Assembly (NCBI RefSeq): GCF_002224125.1
Contig: NZ_NCSM01000007.1
Coordinates: 561,839-625,838 of the forward strand
Reading direction: 5' to 3'
DNA from: Streptomyces sp. NBS 14/10
GTDB lineage: Bacteria; Actinomycetota; Actinomycetes; Streptomycetales; Streptomycetaceae
DNA: 64,000 nt
Below the pieces are notes generated by a model. The model did not search any database, was not told the origin of the DNA, and was given only the letters and a program-made list of their open reading frames with translations. Shown one piece after another: positions 17,201 to 24,330 of the stretch. Made by a program: the position numbers and the translations under genes. Position 1 is the stretch's first letter. Every line of letters starts with the position of its first letter.

Positions 17201-17272
17201 GGTTAAGGCCGCGGTGGCCGCGGCGAGGAAGGCACCGACCGCTCGGCGCGGTCTGTGGGGGATGGGTGGCAC
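14264..17272 (-). CDS. Secreted CBM6x2-FnIIIx2-PQQ-type sugar dehydrogenase-PEBP fusion
   Basis: Large exported protein of 1002 residues. A signal peptide (1 to about 33, RPRRAVGAFLAAATAALTI) is followed by two CBM6/35-like carbohydrate-binding modules (about 55-182 and 187-310). Each has AESNHDGYSGTGFVNFD. Two fibronectin-III domains (about 318-406 and 412-501) come next. A glucose/sorbosone dehydrogenase beta-propeller (about 512-832) follows, with YHNGGRLRFGPDGKLY and LGHRNPQGLDF as PQQ-site motifs. The end is a PEBP/YbhB-like domain (about 838-1000: DPSPPLAW, HWAIWDIP, GPCPGGSTHPYTFTLYA). It probably oxidises a polysaccharide-linked sugar outside the cell. GTG 17272 follows GGGAGG. The PEBP fusion is unusual. 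Confidence 0.9.
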   Translation of the reverse strand: MPPIPHRPRRAVGAFLAAATAALTIALPNLSAAQPSGAKAAGTHPSGAKAAAAPVRYEAESAVISEGAAESNHDGYSGTGFVNFDNKTGSYVEFTVDAPAAGSATLTLGYANGTDANRPLDIAVNGDQTADDLAFPSTGAWTTWSSVTTTVTLKAGANTIRTTSAAAEGGPNLDYVDLTAADGPAGTDYEAESAQISQGAAESNHDGYSGTGFVNFDVVAGAYVEFTVDAAQAGPARLDFRYASPSADRPLDIAVGGATVADDLSFPATGAWTTWKTVSVNATLKTGSNKVRATTSGVDGPNLDKLTVTPTGPADTERPTAPANLRKGKEPTATTVSLAWDAATDNVGVTGYDIYQHGQLMKKVGPDVLAATVENLDPETSYDWTVFARDAAGNASEASNAVTIATLPAPPDTEPPTTPGNLTSPSKTATTVDLSWAASSDNVKVTGYEIYRDGALSGTSETTSTSVAGLTPNTAYAFKVRAYDLKGNKSAFTPEIAVTTSGTQPGGTPDPGAVSTIASGVDVAWGLGFLPDGTGIFTERNTFNVYKLTKSGTKTLVGKVPNSQTTGGEGGLLGLEVSPTFATDHYLYFVHTAGEGNRIARMTLENNTLSGYKVLLQGMEKSRYHNGGRLRFGPDGKLYATMGDAQTESRAQDRNSLNGKILRINPDGSIPSDNPFGNAVWSLGHRNPQGLDFDSKGRLWESEFGNSVMDEVNLIQKGGNYGWPNCEGTDGDCSGSGYIAPKKTWSTSSASPSGLTIINDHVFVATTVGKRVYRMRIDSSSNLVEQKTYFQGTYDRLRTVEVDHDGDIWLTTSTDKDGTDGNDRILRIDIVYSDDGTAGDFKLSSSAFNDNATIPTRHTCAGDGTAGQDPSPPLAWGAGTTGGRSWAIVFADVASGGNKLHWAIWDIPATKLSLPEALGSGFNVPGQDGARQKAMGSGANAQQYFGPCPGGSTHPYTFTLYAVNSSTVPGIDSGSSMAQIETAIKNASTANVKLRGNSNAGT

Positions 17273-17296
17273 AGGGGTCCTCCCGCCTTGCAGACT

Positions 17297-17315
17297 GATA
17301 GGAAAGATTCCTAAC
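17297..17315. promoter_or_regulatory. TAGGAA-AGA-TTCCTA palindrome upstream of the secreted dehydrogenase
   Basis: Six-base perfect arms around a 3-base centre, extended by one more pair across a mismatch (GaTAGGAA...TTCCTAaC). It lies 25-43 bp upstream of the GTG start on the minus strand, in a locally AT-rich patch. AGGAAA/TTTCCT palindromes occur upstream of secreted carbohydrate-active genes in Streptomyces, so this is a likely operator. The cognate regulator is not identified. Confidence 0.6.
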
Positions 17316-17374
17316 AGTGATGCGCAGCCGACGCGTCCACGTCAAGAGGCGTGCAAGCGTTTACCGAAGGTGAT

Positions 17375-18136
17375 CTAGACGCGGCCGGTGTGAGCGGTCG
17401 ACCAGCGCATGCCACCGACCATGTGCTCCAAGTAGGCCGGGTCCCGCACCGTTGCCGTGAAGTCCGCGCAGAGAGACTCCTCGAAGGGGCGGGTGCCCGC
17501 GAACACCCATGTGCGCCAGTCGGACAGATCCGCCGCGCCCTCCAGGTCCGCGATCTCGTCGACGTCCCCCTCTTCCCACGACTCGTCCGGGTCGTCAAAC
17601 GCCGCGATCTCACTCCACAGCGGGACGTTACGGATAGGGCCTGGCTCGTAGGAGGTCACGATCTCGGCGGTTCGCCGGTAGAACTCCTCGGGGTTCCTTT
17701 CCGTCATGACATAGCGGGAGATCTGGTCCTGTCCGTCGCCACCAGTCAGTTGTTCCCCGTATACGGCCTTCGCGGTGCGTCTGGGGGTGAGCACGGTCTT
17801 GCCGTCGTCCGCCAGCAGACACCCGTCTTCGCCGACTCGTACCTTCTTGCCGAGGAGGGCGTCGAAGAGCTCACGGAACTCACCCTTCAGCCGCATGCCG
17901 TCCACGATCTCCTTGCCCCGCTCCGGGGAGAGCGGGTACCGGTCTTCGCGGTCGGGCATACCGTAACCGTCGGCCAGATACCCCTCGTCCAGCAGCCACC
18001 ACGCGTCCACCAGCAGAATCAGGGGGAAGGATGCCTCCTGCGGAACGAACGGGGCGTCGGGGTTGATGATGTGGACCCCGCCACGGAGGGTGCACCCGTC
18101 GACGGAGACGACGGAGACGGCGAAGAGATCGGTCAT
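17375..18136 (-). CDS. Hypothetical protein, 253 aa
   Basis: Not assigned to a family. The 253 residues are acidic and soluble, with no signal peptide or membrane segment. The N-terminus reads as beta strands (LFAVSVVSVDGCTLRGGVHIIN). The middle is rich in Asp/Glu, with LVDAWWLLDEGYLADG. The C-terminus has DWRTWVFAGTRPFEESLCADF. ATG 18136 overlaps the stop of the upstream 71-aa gene by ATGA, so the two are translationally coupled. An immunity-type or regulatory role is conceivable from the size and acidity, but no motif supports it. Confidence 0.7.
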   Translation of the reverse strand: MTDLFAVSVVSVDGCTLRGGVHIINPDAPFVPQEASFPLILLVDAWWLLDEGYLADGYGMPDREDRYPLSPERGKEIVDGMRLKGEFRELFDALLGKKVRVGEDGCLLADDGKTVLTPRRTAKAVYGEQLTGGDGQDQISRYVMTERNPEEFYRRTAEIVTSYEPGPIRNVPLWSEIAAFDDPDESWEEGDVDEIADLEGAADLSDWRTWVFAGTRPFEESLCADFTATVRDPAYLEHMVGGMRWSTAHTGRV

Positions 18137-18348
18137 GGCGCGGTTCCCTCTCGCCGGGCGCGGGTCGCGACGGTCGCGGCGCCGTTCGGTGGCCGGGAGG
18201 CTTCCTCCTCGGCGGGCTCAGCGGGCTCGGCCCGCTCCGCATAGGCGCGCACCGCCCAGCCGTCGTACCGGTCCCCCAGCCGCTCACCCGCGGTCCGCGC
18301 GTCCGGTACGACATCCATCGGAATGTTCCGCTTCCCCCGTACATCCAT
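18133..18348 (-). CDS. Small hypothetical protein, 71 aa
   Basis: Begins MDVRGKRNIPMDVVPD and ends in low-complexity Ala/Glu/Pro/Arg sequence (AERAEPAEPAEEEASR). The central GERLGDRYDGWAVRAYAE may be a short helix pair. The frame stays open upstream, but this ATG is the first that avoids running into the flanking intergenic sequence. Its stop overlaps the next gene's ATG. It may be a remnant of a larger protein. Confidence 0.5.
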   Translation of the reverse strand: MDVRGKRNIPMDVVPDARTAGERLGDRYDGWAVRAYAERAEPAEPAEEEASRPPNGAATVATRARREGTAP

Positions 18349-18452
18349 GCCAGAGACATAACCGCGGCCTGTGACAACGGACTTGTAGGCGCCGAAGCGG
18401 TGCCGGCGTTGCCCGGGGGACGCGTGAACCCCCGGGCCGCCGCACCTGACTG

Positions 18453-18959
18453 CTATGTGTACGGGTTGTCGGCGCTGTTGCCCGGGTAGAGGATCGGGCC
18501 GTTGCTGCCGTTCTTGACGTAGACCTGGGCGTTGATCGCCCGGATCTTCCACGAGGCCTCGAAGTGCAGGTTGTACCAGGCGTCAGCCGGCTTGTGGCAG
18601 GCGCCGTCGTACCGGTTCCAGTGCACCGGGCCGCCCCACGTCTGCCCACTGACGCCGAGGACTTGGAGCTGGATGCCGACCTGCTTGCCGTCGCACTTGG
18701 TGTCCCGCACCGACATGCTCACCTGAGTCAGCTTCTTCGCGCCCCAGGTCACGGTCACGCTTCCGCAGGCCCGCGAGCCGCACGCGTCGCTGCGTCCCGT
18801 GGCGGCGGAGATCGTGTGGGCGGCGTCGTCGGTGTGGCCCGATGCGGCGAGGGAGGTTCCGGGGGCCATGAGCAGCCCCGCCGTCGCCGCGGTGGCGACG
18901 GCCAGCGACTTCCACGGTCCGTGCTTCGACGCTTTCATCCGCGTCATCTGCGTCTTCAT
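18453..18959 (-). CDS. Secreted hypothetical protein
   Basis: Exported protein of 168 residues. A clear signal peptide ends around ALAAS at residue 37-40 (KSLAVATAATAGLLMAPGTSLAAS). The mature part has four cysteines (DACGSRACGS, RDTKCDGK, GACHK), which could form two disulfides, and many aromatic residues (WGGPVHWNRYDG, WYNLHFEASWKI). GGAAGGAG lies ahead of ATG 18959. No family recognised. The 279-bp gap to the GntR gene on the right holds no evident gene; it contains the GntR-proximal GTATAC site. Confidence 0.75.
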   Translation of the reverse strand: MKTQMTRMKASKHGPWKSLAVATAATAGLLMAPGTSLAASGHTDDAAHTISAATGRSDACGSRACGSVTVTWGAKKLTQVSMSVRDTKCDGKQVGIQLQVLGVSGQTWGGPVHWNRYDGACHKPADAWYNLHFEASWKIRAINAQVYVKNGSNGPILYPGNSADNPYT

Positions 18960-19195
18960 ATGCGTTGAGCTCCTTCCGATCGTCGTCGGCCGCCGTCTCG
19001 CGGCCGAACGATCCCCAGGCTCGCCATCCCGGCGAAGGCCGCGCCAGGGCCGCGGGCGATTGCGGGACAAGGAGGGACGAAAAGAGCTATTGCCTGCGGA
19101 AACACCGTCCCGGACGGGATTTGCCGGAACACTCGCCGGCCGCGGCAGCCCGATATTCCGGGTCGCAAGCCAACGCCGCCACGACGGTAACCTGC

Positions 19196-19204
19196 GTATA
19201 CAGG
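19196..19204. promoter_or_regulatory. GTATACAGG box upstream of the GntR gene
   Basis: A GTATAC palindrome within GTATACAGG, 35-43 bp upstream of the GntR start. The same 9-mer occurs at 23207-23215 in front of the Ldh2-ABM-cupin-aldehyde dehydrogenase operon. FCD GntR repressors commonly bind short sequences of the TNGTNTACNA kind, and this fits that pattern. Autoregulation is likely. Confidence 0.6.
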
Positions 19205-19238
19205 CAGGTGTGCAGGTGGATCGACAAGGGGAGCCACG

Positions 19239-19967
19239 ATGGCCCGGGCGACCGGCAAGAGCGAGGCCGTCTACGAGCGGCTGAAGGGGGACATCGAGTC
19301 GCTGCGCCTGAAGCCCGGGGCGAAGCTGAGCGAGGTCCAGCTCGGCGAGGAGCTGGGAGCCTCCCGTACCCCCGTGCGCGAGGCCATCCGCCGGCTGGCC
19401 GCCGAGGGGCTGGTGGACTTCGTACCGGGCGAGGTGGCGCGGGTGGCCACCATTTCGCTGGGCGGGGTGCGGGCGCTCTTCGAGATCCGGATGTTGCTGG
19501 AGCCCCGGGCCGCGGCCCTGGTCGCCACCTCGGGGGCGGCCGACGAGCGCGTACTGGCCCCGTTCCATGAACTGCTGGCGCGGCTGGACGAGTTCGAGGA
19601 GTCCTTCCGGGCGCTGGACGCCGCCGGGCAGACGCGCGGCTATCAGGACTTCTACGTGCTGGCCGAACGCTACGACCAGGCGGTCATCGCCGCGTGCCGC
19701 AACCCGTACCTCGCCCGTACGATCCGCGATCTGCGCAGCCAGACCGTACGGCTGCGGCATCTGTCGCACAGTGGCCCGCGGCGCATGCTGACGTCGCTGG
19801 AAGAGCACCGCGCGATGCTGAAGGCGATCACACACGGGGATGCCCAGGCGGCCGAGTCGGCCTCGCGGCACCACCTGGCGCAGACCCTTCAGGCGCTGAT
19901 CGACAGCCTGGCGAGCGGCGAAGGCGCGGCGCCCGGCGTGGAGATCCAGTTGGACATCGCCCGCTGA
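19239..19967 (+). CDS. GntR-family regulator with FCD domain
   Basis: Repressor of 242 residues. The winged helix-turn-helix covers about 8-75 (VYERLKGDIESLRLKPGAKLSEVQLGEELGASRTPVREAIRRLAAEGLVDFVPGEVARV). The FCD ligand-binding domain covers about 80-225, with IRMLLEPRAAALVA, DFYVLAERYDQAVIAACRNPYL and EEHRAMLKAITHGDAQAAESASRHHL; its Asp/His residues bind metal and ligand in the family. The ligand is usually a small carboxylate or sugar acid. The shared GTATACAGG box suggests it also controls the dehydrogenase operon at 23257. Confidence 0.88.
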   Translation: MARATGKSEAVYERLKGDIESLRLKPGAKLSEVQLGEELGASRTPVREAIRRLAAEGLVDFVPGEVARVATISLGGVRALFEIRMLLEPRAAALVATSGAADERVLAPFHELLARLDEFEESFRALDAAGQTRGYQDFYVLAERYDQAVIAACRNPYLARTIRDLRSQTVRLRHLSHSGPRRMLTSLEEHRAMLKAITHGDAQAAESASRHHLAQTLQALIDSLASGEGAAPGVEIQLDIAR

Positions 19968-20008
19968 GCCACTGAGCCACCGAGCCTCAGCCACTGTGCC
20001 GCTGAGCC

Positions 20009-20587
20009 CTACGCCGACGGGCACTTCCCCGCGGTCGCGGCTTTCAGCTCGTCGAGCGCTTCCCGGATGAGTTGCGCCAGGTCGCGCGGGTCCGGCTCCT
20101 CGACCCAGCACACGAACGCGACCTTGAAAACGGCGATGCCCGCCTCGGCGATCAGACTCGCGGCCGGGTCCCCGACGCCGCGCTGACGCAAGGTGTCGGT
20201 CAGCGCCGCGGACCAGGCCGCGAGTTTGATCAACTCGCGCTCCCGGAGCTCCGCGTTGGCGGCGATGACGGCCTGGCGCTTTCGGGCGTGGGCGTGGCGC
20301 CCCTGGAACGCGGCGGCGACGGCTTCGAGGGCCGCGGCCAACGCGTCGATCGGCGCCACGTCAGCGGGTAGGTCGGCGACGACGCCCACGAAGAGCTCCT
20401 GAAGCGGGCCGCCGCCCGCGAACAGCACCTCCCGCTTGTCGGCGAAGTGCCGGAAGAAGGTCCGCTCCGTGAGCCCCGCCCGCTTGGCGATCTCCGCCAC
20501 CGTCGTCTGCTCGAACCCGCGCTCGCTGTAGAGCTCCAGTGCCGCCTGTTCGAGTCGCCCGCGCGCGTTCGGCTCCCATCGACCCAT
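20009..20587 (-). CDS. TetR-family repressor
   Basis: Repressor of 192 residues with a TetR helix-turn-helix at about 10-55 (LEQAALELYSERGFEQTTVAEIAKRAGLTERTFFRHFADKREVLF). The helical ligand domain resembles that of AcyR-like repressors. It is divergent from an epimerase/dehydratase gene, and two 19-bp repeat-containing sites lie between them. Autorepression and control of the neighbour are likely. The 41-bp gap to the convergent GntR gene is filled by degenerate GCCACTGAGCC repeats. Confidence 0.88.
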   Translation of the reverse strand: MGRWEPNARGRLEQAALELYSERGFEQTTVAEIAKRAGLTERTFFRHFADKREVLFAGGGPLQELFVGVVADLPADVAPIDALAAALEAVAAAFQGRHAHARKRQAVIAANAELRERELIKLAAWSAALTDTLRQRGVGDPAASLIAEAGIAVFKVAFVCWVEEPDPRDLAQLIREALDELKAATAGKCPSA

Positions 20588-20603
20588 GCCGCTGATCCTA
20601 CGC

Positions 20604-20664
20604 GATGACAGTCAATGACATCAGATGAGATCAGGTGCTACGGTCGATGACAGTGACTGACATC
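20604..20664. promoter_or_regulatory. Two 19-bp operator-like repeats between TetR and epimerase genes
   Basis: GATGACAGTCAATGACATC (20604-20622) and GATGACAGTGACTGACATC (20646-20664) match at 17 of 19 positions. Each has GATG...CATC palindromic ends and two TGACA words 10 bp apart. The sites are 42 bp apart (four turns); the first is 17 bp upstream of the TetR start. They are the likely binding sites of that TetR. Confidence 0.75.
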
Positions 20665-20815
20665 GCCTCCGTCCTGGTCGCCGTGCCCTGCCGTGCGGCA
20701 GGGATGGCTGCCTTGCCACCGGATCCACCACCCGATTCACCACCTGACTCATCGGCCGACGTACCGGTCGGCTTACCCGCCGACTTACCGGTCGGCCTTA
20801 CTGGAGGGCTTTCTC

Positions 20816-21739
20816 ATGCGCGTTTTCGTCACCGGCGCTTCCGGCTGGATCGGCTCCGCCGTCGTACCCGAGCTCATCGACGCCGGCCATCAGGTCGTCG
20901 GGCTCGCCCGCTCGGACGCCTCGGCCGCCGCGCTCACCGCGGCCGGTGCCGAGGTGCGGCGCGGCACCCTCGATGACCTCGACAGCCTGCGGAGCGCGGC
21001 CGCCGCCTCGGATGGCGTGATCCACCTCGCCTTCAAGCACGACATCGCCTTCTCGGGGGGCTACGAGGAGGCCGCCGACGCGGATCGCCGCGCCATCGAG
21101 ACATTCGGCGACGCGCTCGCGGGTTCCGGGCGGCCGTTGGTGATCGCCGCCGGGACGCTCGGGCTCGCACCTGGGCGCGTGGCCACCGAAGCGGATGGCA
21201 CTTCCGACGGCCCGACCCCCCTGGGCGGCGGGCGGAACGCCAACGCACAGCTGACGCTGTCCTTCGCGGCCCGCGACATCCGCTCGTCGGTCGTGCGGCT
21301 CGCCCCGACGGTGTACGGCGAGGGGGACCACGGCTTCATGGCGATGCTGGTCGACATCGCCCGCACCCGCGGCGTCTCCGGCTATATCGGTGACGGGACC
21401 CAGCGCTGGCCCGCCGTGCACCGATTCGACGCGGCACACCTCATCCGCCTGGCGGTCGAGAAGGCCCCGGCGGGATCGGTGCTGCACGCCACCGGGGACG
21501 AGGGCGTACGGATCCGCGCCGTCGCCGAAGTGATCGGGCGCCATCTCGACCTCCCCGTCGTCTCCGTCTCCCCCGAGGAGTCGGCCGAGCACTTCGGCTG
21601 GCTGGCCGGCGTCCTCGCGCTCGACGGCCCGACGTCGAGCGTGCTGACCCGTGAGCTTCTGGGGTGGCAGCCGACCCACCCCGGGCTCATCGACGACCTC
21701 GACAAGGGCCACTACTTCCGCACCACGACGGCACCCTGA
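20816..21739 (+). CDS. NAD-dependent epimerase/dehydratase (SDR) protein
   Basis: Extended SDR-type oxidoreductase of 307 residues beginning with the Rossmann motif MRVFVTGASGWIGSAVVPELI. Other marks are DGVIHLAFKHD, the VVRLAPTVYGEGDHGF segment and IGDGTQRWPAVHRFDAAHLIRLAVE. The canonical YxxxK is not evident near the Ser/Thr site, so activity may differ from the classic epimerases. ATG 20816 follows CTGGAGG. It is divergent from a TetR gene with paired operators and is the likely regulated target. The leader 20670-20800 has tandem CCGAC-TACCGGTCGG-type repeats. Confidence 0.85.
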   Translation: MRVFVTGASGWIGSAVVPELIDAGHQVVGLARSDASAAALTAAGAEVRRGTLDDLDSLRSAAAASDGVIHLAFKHDIAFSGGYEEAADADRRAIETFGDALAGSGRPLVIAAGTLGLAPGRVATEADGTSDGPTPLGGGRNANAQLTLSFAARDIRSSVVRLAPTVYGEGDHGFMAMLVDIARTRGVSGYIGDGTQRWPAVHRFDAAHLIRLAVEKAPAGSVLHATGDEGVRIRAVAEVIGRHLDLPVVSVSPEESAEHFGWLAGVLALDGPTSSVLTRELLGWQPTHPGLIDDLDKGHYFRTTTAP

Positions 21740-21912
21740 CCGCCTGACCGGCCCAGCCGGCCGGCTTGCCCGGCCGGCCGGACTGAACCGCAGGTGCCTC
21801 GTCTCGGCCGGCTGACAATGGAAGTAGGACCGCATCGCATGGCGGGCCGAGTCAGCCGGCGGTGCGGACGTCGGATACTCGAGATCGAGACTCCAGAAGG
21901 GGTGACGATGCC

Positions 21913-22269
21913 ATGCAGGAGGTGCGCTCGCGCCGCGTTTACGAACAGGCCGAACAGTCCGACGGCAAGCGCGTACTGGTGGACCGGCTGTGGCCGCGCG
22001 GCCTGTCCAAGGAAAAGGCCCACCTGGACGAATGGCTCAAGGCGGTGGCGCCATCCGATGAGCTGCGGCGCTGGTACGGCCATGAGCCCTCCAAATTCAC
22101 CGAGTTCAAGCGCCGCTACAAGACCGAGCTGACAGAACCGGACCGGGCCGAGGCACTGCGTCATCTGCGTGACGAGGCCCGGACCGGTCCTGTGACGTTG
22201 CTGACCGCGACAAAGGACATCGAGCACAGCGAGGCGGAGGTTCTCGTGCAGCTCATGCGCTCGAAGTAG
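21913..22269 (+). CDS. DUF488 family protein
   Basis: Small soluble protein of 118 residues with the DUF488 pattern: RRVYEQAEQSDGKRVLVDRLWPRGLSKEKAHLDEW, then LRRWYGHEPSKFTEFKRRYKTEL and VTLLTATKDIEHSEAEVL. The fold has been compared to nucleotide-related enzymes but the function is unknown. ATG 21913 gives the usual family length. AGAAGGGG lies about 12 bases ahead, a little far. It converges on the small XRE/membrane operon. Confidence 0.84.
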   Translation: MQEVRSRRVYEQAEQSDGKRVLVDRLWPRGLSKEKAHLDEWLKAVAPSDELRRWYGHEPSKFTEFKRRYKTELTEPDRAEALRHLRDEARTGPVTLLTATKDIEHSEAEVLVQLMRSK

Positions 22270-22291
22270 GACACGCCCCCGCAGGCTCACG

Positions 22292-22837
22292 TCATGGTGT
22301 CGCCGTCGTCGCCACCAGCGCCTCGTCGTCGGCCGGCTCGTCCTGGGCCATCAGGCCGGCCACCCACAGCGGCATCAGCCAGTGGGCGACGAGGGTGGCG
22401 ATGAGCACGGGCGCCACATAGGCCCTGGGCGCGTCGCCGCTGGCGGCACCCGCCATCAGCAGCCCGGCCGCGGCGGCGACCAGCAGCAGGGTCATCACCC
22501 GGTGGGCACGGGCCAGGACCCGGCTGCGCTCGGCCGACTGCCGCTCGTCCAGGGCGCGTTCACGCAGTTCCAGCAGGCCGCGGGTGGCGGCGTTGATCAC
22601 CCCCGTCGCGATCATCCAGGGCAGCAGCAGCACCGCCATCACGACGACGGTCCACATCGGCTCGGACTCCGCGAGGTAGAGGTGGGTCATCAGCGCCCCG
22701 AAGGCCGCGGTGAGCGTGATGTGTACGGCGACGGCCAGGCGTCGGCGTGCGGCCGTGGCGTACAGCGGCCGCCCTTGGGGGTTGTTCATCAGCCGCACCA
22801 TGCGCCGGTCATAGTTGGTCATTCGAGTCGTCGGCAT
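22292..22837 (-). CDS. Membrane protein of an XRE-linked operon
   Basis: Polytopic protein of 181 residues with about four hydrophobic helices: AVAVHITLTAAFGALMTHLYLA, WTVVVMAVLLLPWMIATGVINAA, VMTLLLVAAAAGLLMAGAAS and VAPVLIATLVAHWLMPLWVAGLM. A charged loop (ELRERALDERQSAERSRVLARAHR) may be a coiled coil. The ATG follows GGAGGAAATAG, whose last bases are the stop of the XRE gene, so both are cotranscribed. Such XRE plus membrane-protein pairs are common, but the role is unknown. Confidence 0.8.
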   Translation of the reverse strand: MPTTRMTNYDRRMVRLMNNPQGRPLYATAARRRLAVAVHITLTAAFGALMTHLYLAESEPMWTVVVMAVLLLPWMIATGVINAATRGLLELRERALDERQSAERSRVLARAHRVMTLLLVAAAAGLLMAGAASGDAPRAYVAPVLIATLVAHWLMPLWVAGLMAQDEPADDEALVATTATP

Positions 22838-22839
22838 GG

Positions 22840-23082
22840 CTATTTCCTCCCGTAGACCTCGTCCGTGAGCGGCCGGAACGGCTCGAGGGAGAACAGCGCC
22901 TCCACCGGCAGGCCGAAGAACTTCGCGATCTTCAGCGCCAGGTCGAGGCTTGGGTTGTACTGCCCTCGCTCGATGTAGCCGATGGTCTGGTAATGCACCC
23001 CTACCGACTCGGCCAGGCTCTGACGCGACACTTTCCGCTCGGCGCGCACCATCGCCAATCTGTTGTGCACCTGCTCGCTCAT
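22840..23082 (-). CDS. Small XRE-type (Cro/C1) regulator
   Basis: DNA-binding protein of 80 residues that is almost entirely a helix-turn-helix: VRAERKVSRQSLAESVGVHYQTIGYIERGQYNPSLDLALKIAKFFGLPVEALFS. This resembles the YozG/YgzD class of small regulators paired with a membrane protein. It ends 2 bp before the membrane gene's ATG. It is divergent from the Ldh2 operon, with 174 bp between. Confidence 0.88.
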   Translation of the reverse strand: MSEQVHNRLAMVRAERKVSRQSLAESVGVHYQTIGYIERGQYNPSLDLALKIAKFFGLPVEALFSLEPFRPLTDEVYGRK

Positions 23083-23206
23083 GTATAAGAAGTACTACAT
23101 CCCGAAGCATGGTCGCAACAGAACCGCCGATACGGGACCACCTCCGCCCCACCCCCCTCATCACCTCCGCCCCGCCCCTCCCCATAGCCTCCTTGTACGC
23201 GCTGCT

Positions 23207-23226
23207 GTATACAGGAACGGATACAG
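23207..23226. promoter_or_regulatory. GTATACAGG box upstream of the Ldh2 operon
   Basis: GTATACAGG at 23207-23215 is identical to the box in front of the GntR gene (19196-19204). It is followed closely by GGATACAG (23219-23226). It lies about 31-50 bp upstream of the Ldh2 start, the right place for an operator. The FCD GntR regulator is the best candidate binder. Confidence 0.6.
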
Positions 23227-23256
23227 CTATGTACCCCTGACGCGAGGACAAGCCTC

Positions 23257-24330
23257 ATGCCGCATACCGTCGGCGCCGCCGACCTGCTCCGGTTCGCCAC
23301 CGCCGCCGCCGAAGCCCATGGCGTACCGCCCGGGGACGCCCGCCTGCTCGCGGACACGCTGGTGACCGCTGAGCTGTGGGGGCATCCCTCCCACGGGATG
23401 CTGCGCCTGCCGTGGTACCTGGACCGCCTCGCCGGCGGCGCGACGGCTCCGGTCGCCGACCCGCGGATCGTGAGTGACGGCGGGGCGGTGCTCGTCGTGG
23501 ACGGCCGGGACGGGCTGGGGCAGGTGCTCGCCGACCGGGCGGTGGACCAGGGCGTCGAGCGGGCCCGGGAGCATGGGATCAGCGCGGTGGCCGTACGCAA
23601 CTCCGGTCACTTCGGCACCGCCGCGTACTTCACCCGCAAGGCCGCCGAGCGGGGCTGTGTGGCGCTGCTCGCCACCAACGCCAGCCCGGCGATGGCCCCG
23701 TGGGGCGGGCGGGAGAAGCGCATCGGCACCAACCCCTGGTCGATCGCCGCCCCAGGCGGCCGCTACGGCACGGTCGTGATGGACATCGCCAACACCGCCG
23801 TGGCGCGCGGCAAGATCTACTACGCGAAGGAGCGCGGGCGGCCGATCCCCGAGGGCTGGGCGGCCGATGCCGACGGCGTGCCGACCACCGATCCGCGCCG
23901 GGCCGTCGAGGGGCTGATCCTGCCGATGGCGGGCCATAAGGGGTACGCCATCTCGTTCATGTTCGACGTGCTGGCCGGAGTGCTCACCGGCAGCGCGTTC
24001 GGGGCCTCGGTGGTCGGTCCGTACCGGCCGACGGGCCGCAGCGGCGTGGGCCATCTGCTGATCTGCCTGGACATCCGCGCGATGGCCGAACCGGCCGAGT
24101 TCGAGCGGCGGATGGAGACGCTGATCGAGGAGACCAAGGCCACCCCCACCGCGCCGGGCGTGGCCGAGGTCTTCGTCCCCGGCGAGCCGGAGGCCCGTAC
24201 CGCCGAGCGGCTGCGGGCCGAGGGCATCGCGGTCGCCGAGGACACCTGGCGCTCCCTCACCCGCGTCGCCGCCGCCACCGGCGCGCCCCTGCCCACACCA
24301 GCCATTACCTCCGAGGAGCTTCCCGCATGA
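23257..24330 (+). CDS. Ldh2-family malate/L-lactate-type dehydrogenase
   Basis: NAD(P)-dependent oxidoreductase of 357 residues of the malate/L-lactate/ureidoglycolate dehydrogenase type, unrelated to classic lactate dehydrogenase. Marks are LVTAELWGHPSHGMLRLPWYLDRL (active-site His), VAVRNSGHFGTAAYFTRKAAE, IGTNPWSIAAPG and MAGHKGYAISFMFDVLAGVLTGS. The substrate is probably a 2-hydroxy acid. It is the first gene of an operon with ABM, cupin and aldehyde dehydrogenase genes, overlapping the next by ATGA. The set looks like sugar-acid or hydroxy-acid catabolism. Confidence 0.9.
   Translation: MPHTVGAADLLRFATAAAEAHGVPPGDARLLADTLVTAELWGHPSHGMLRLPWYLDRLAGGATAPVADPRIVSDGGAVLVVDGRDGLGQVLADRAVDQGVERAREHGISAVAVRNSGHFGTAAYFTRKAAERGCVALLATNASPAMAPWGGREKRIGTNPWSIAAPGGRYGTVVMDIANTAVARGKIYYAKERGRPIPEGWAADADGVPTTDPRRAVEGLILPMAGHKGYAISFMFDVLAGVLTGSAFGASVVGPYRPTGRSGVGHLLICLDIRAMAEPAEFERRMETLIEETKATPTAPGVAEVFVPGEPEARTAERLRAEGIAVAEDTWRSLTRVAAATGAPLPTPAITSEELPA

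Noticed and set aside
14570..17206. 878-codon open frame on the plus strand, antisense to the secreted dehydrogenase
   Set aside because: It has Val/Gly/Asp-rich low-complexity translation typical of the antisense of GC-rich genes, and no ribosome-binding site or domain. The minus-strand protein has clear domains.
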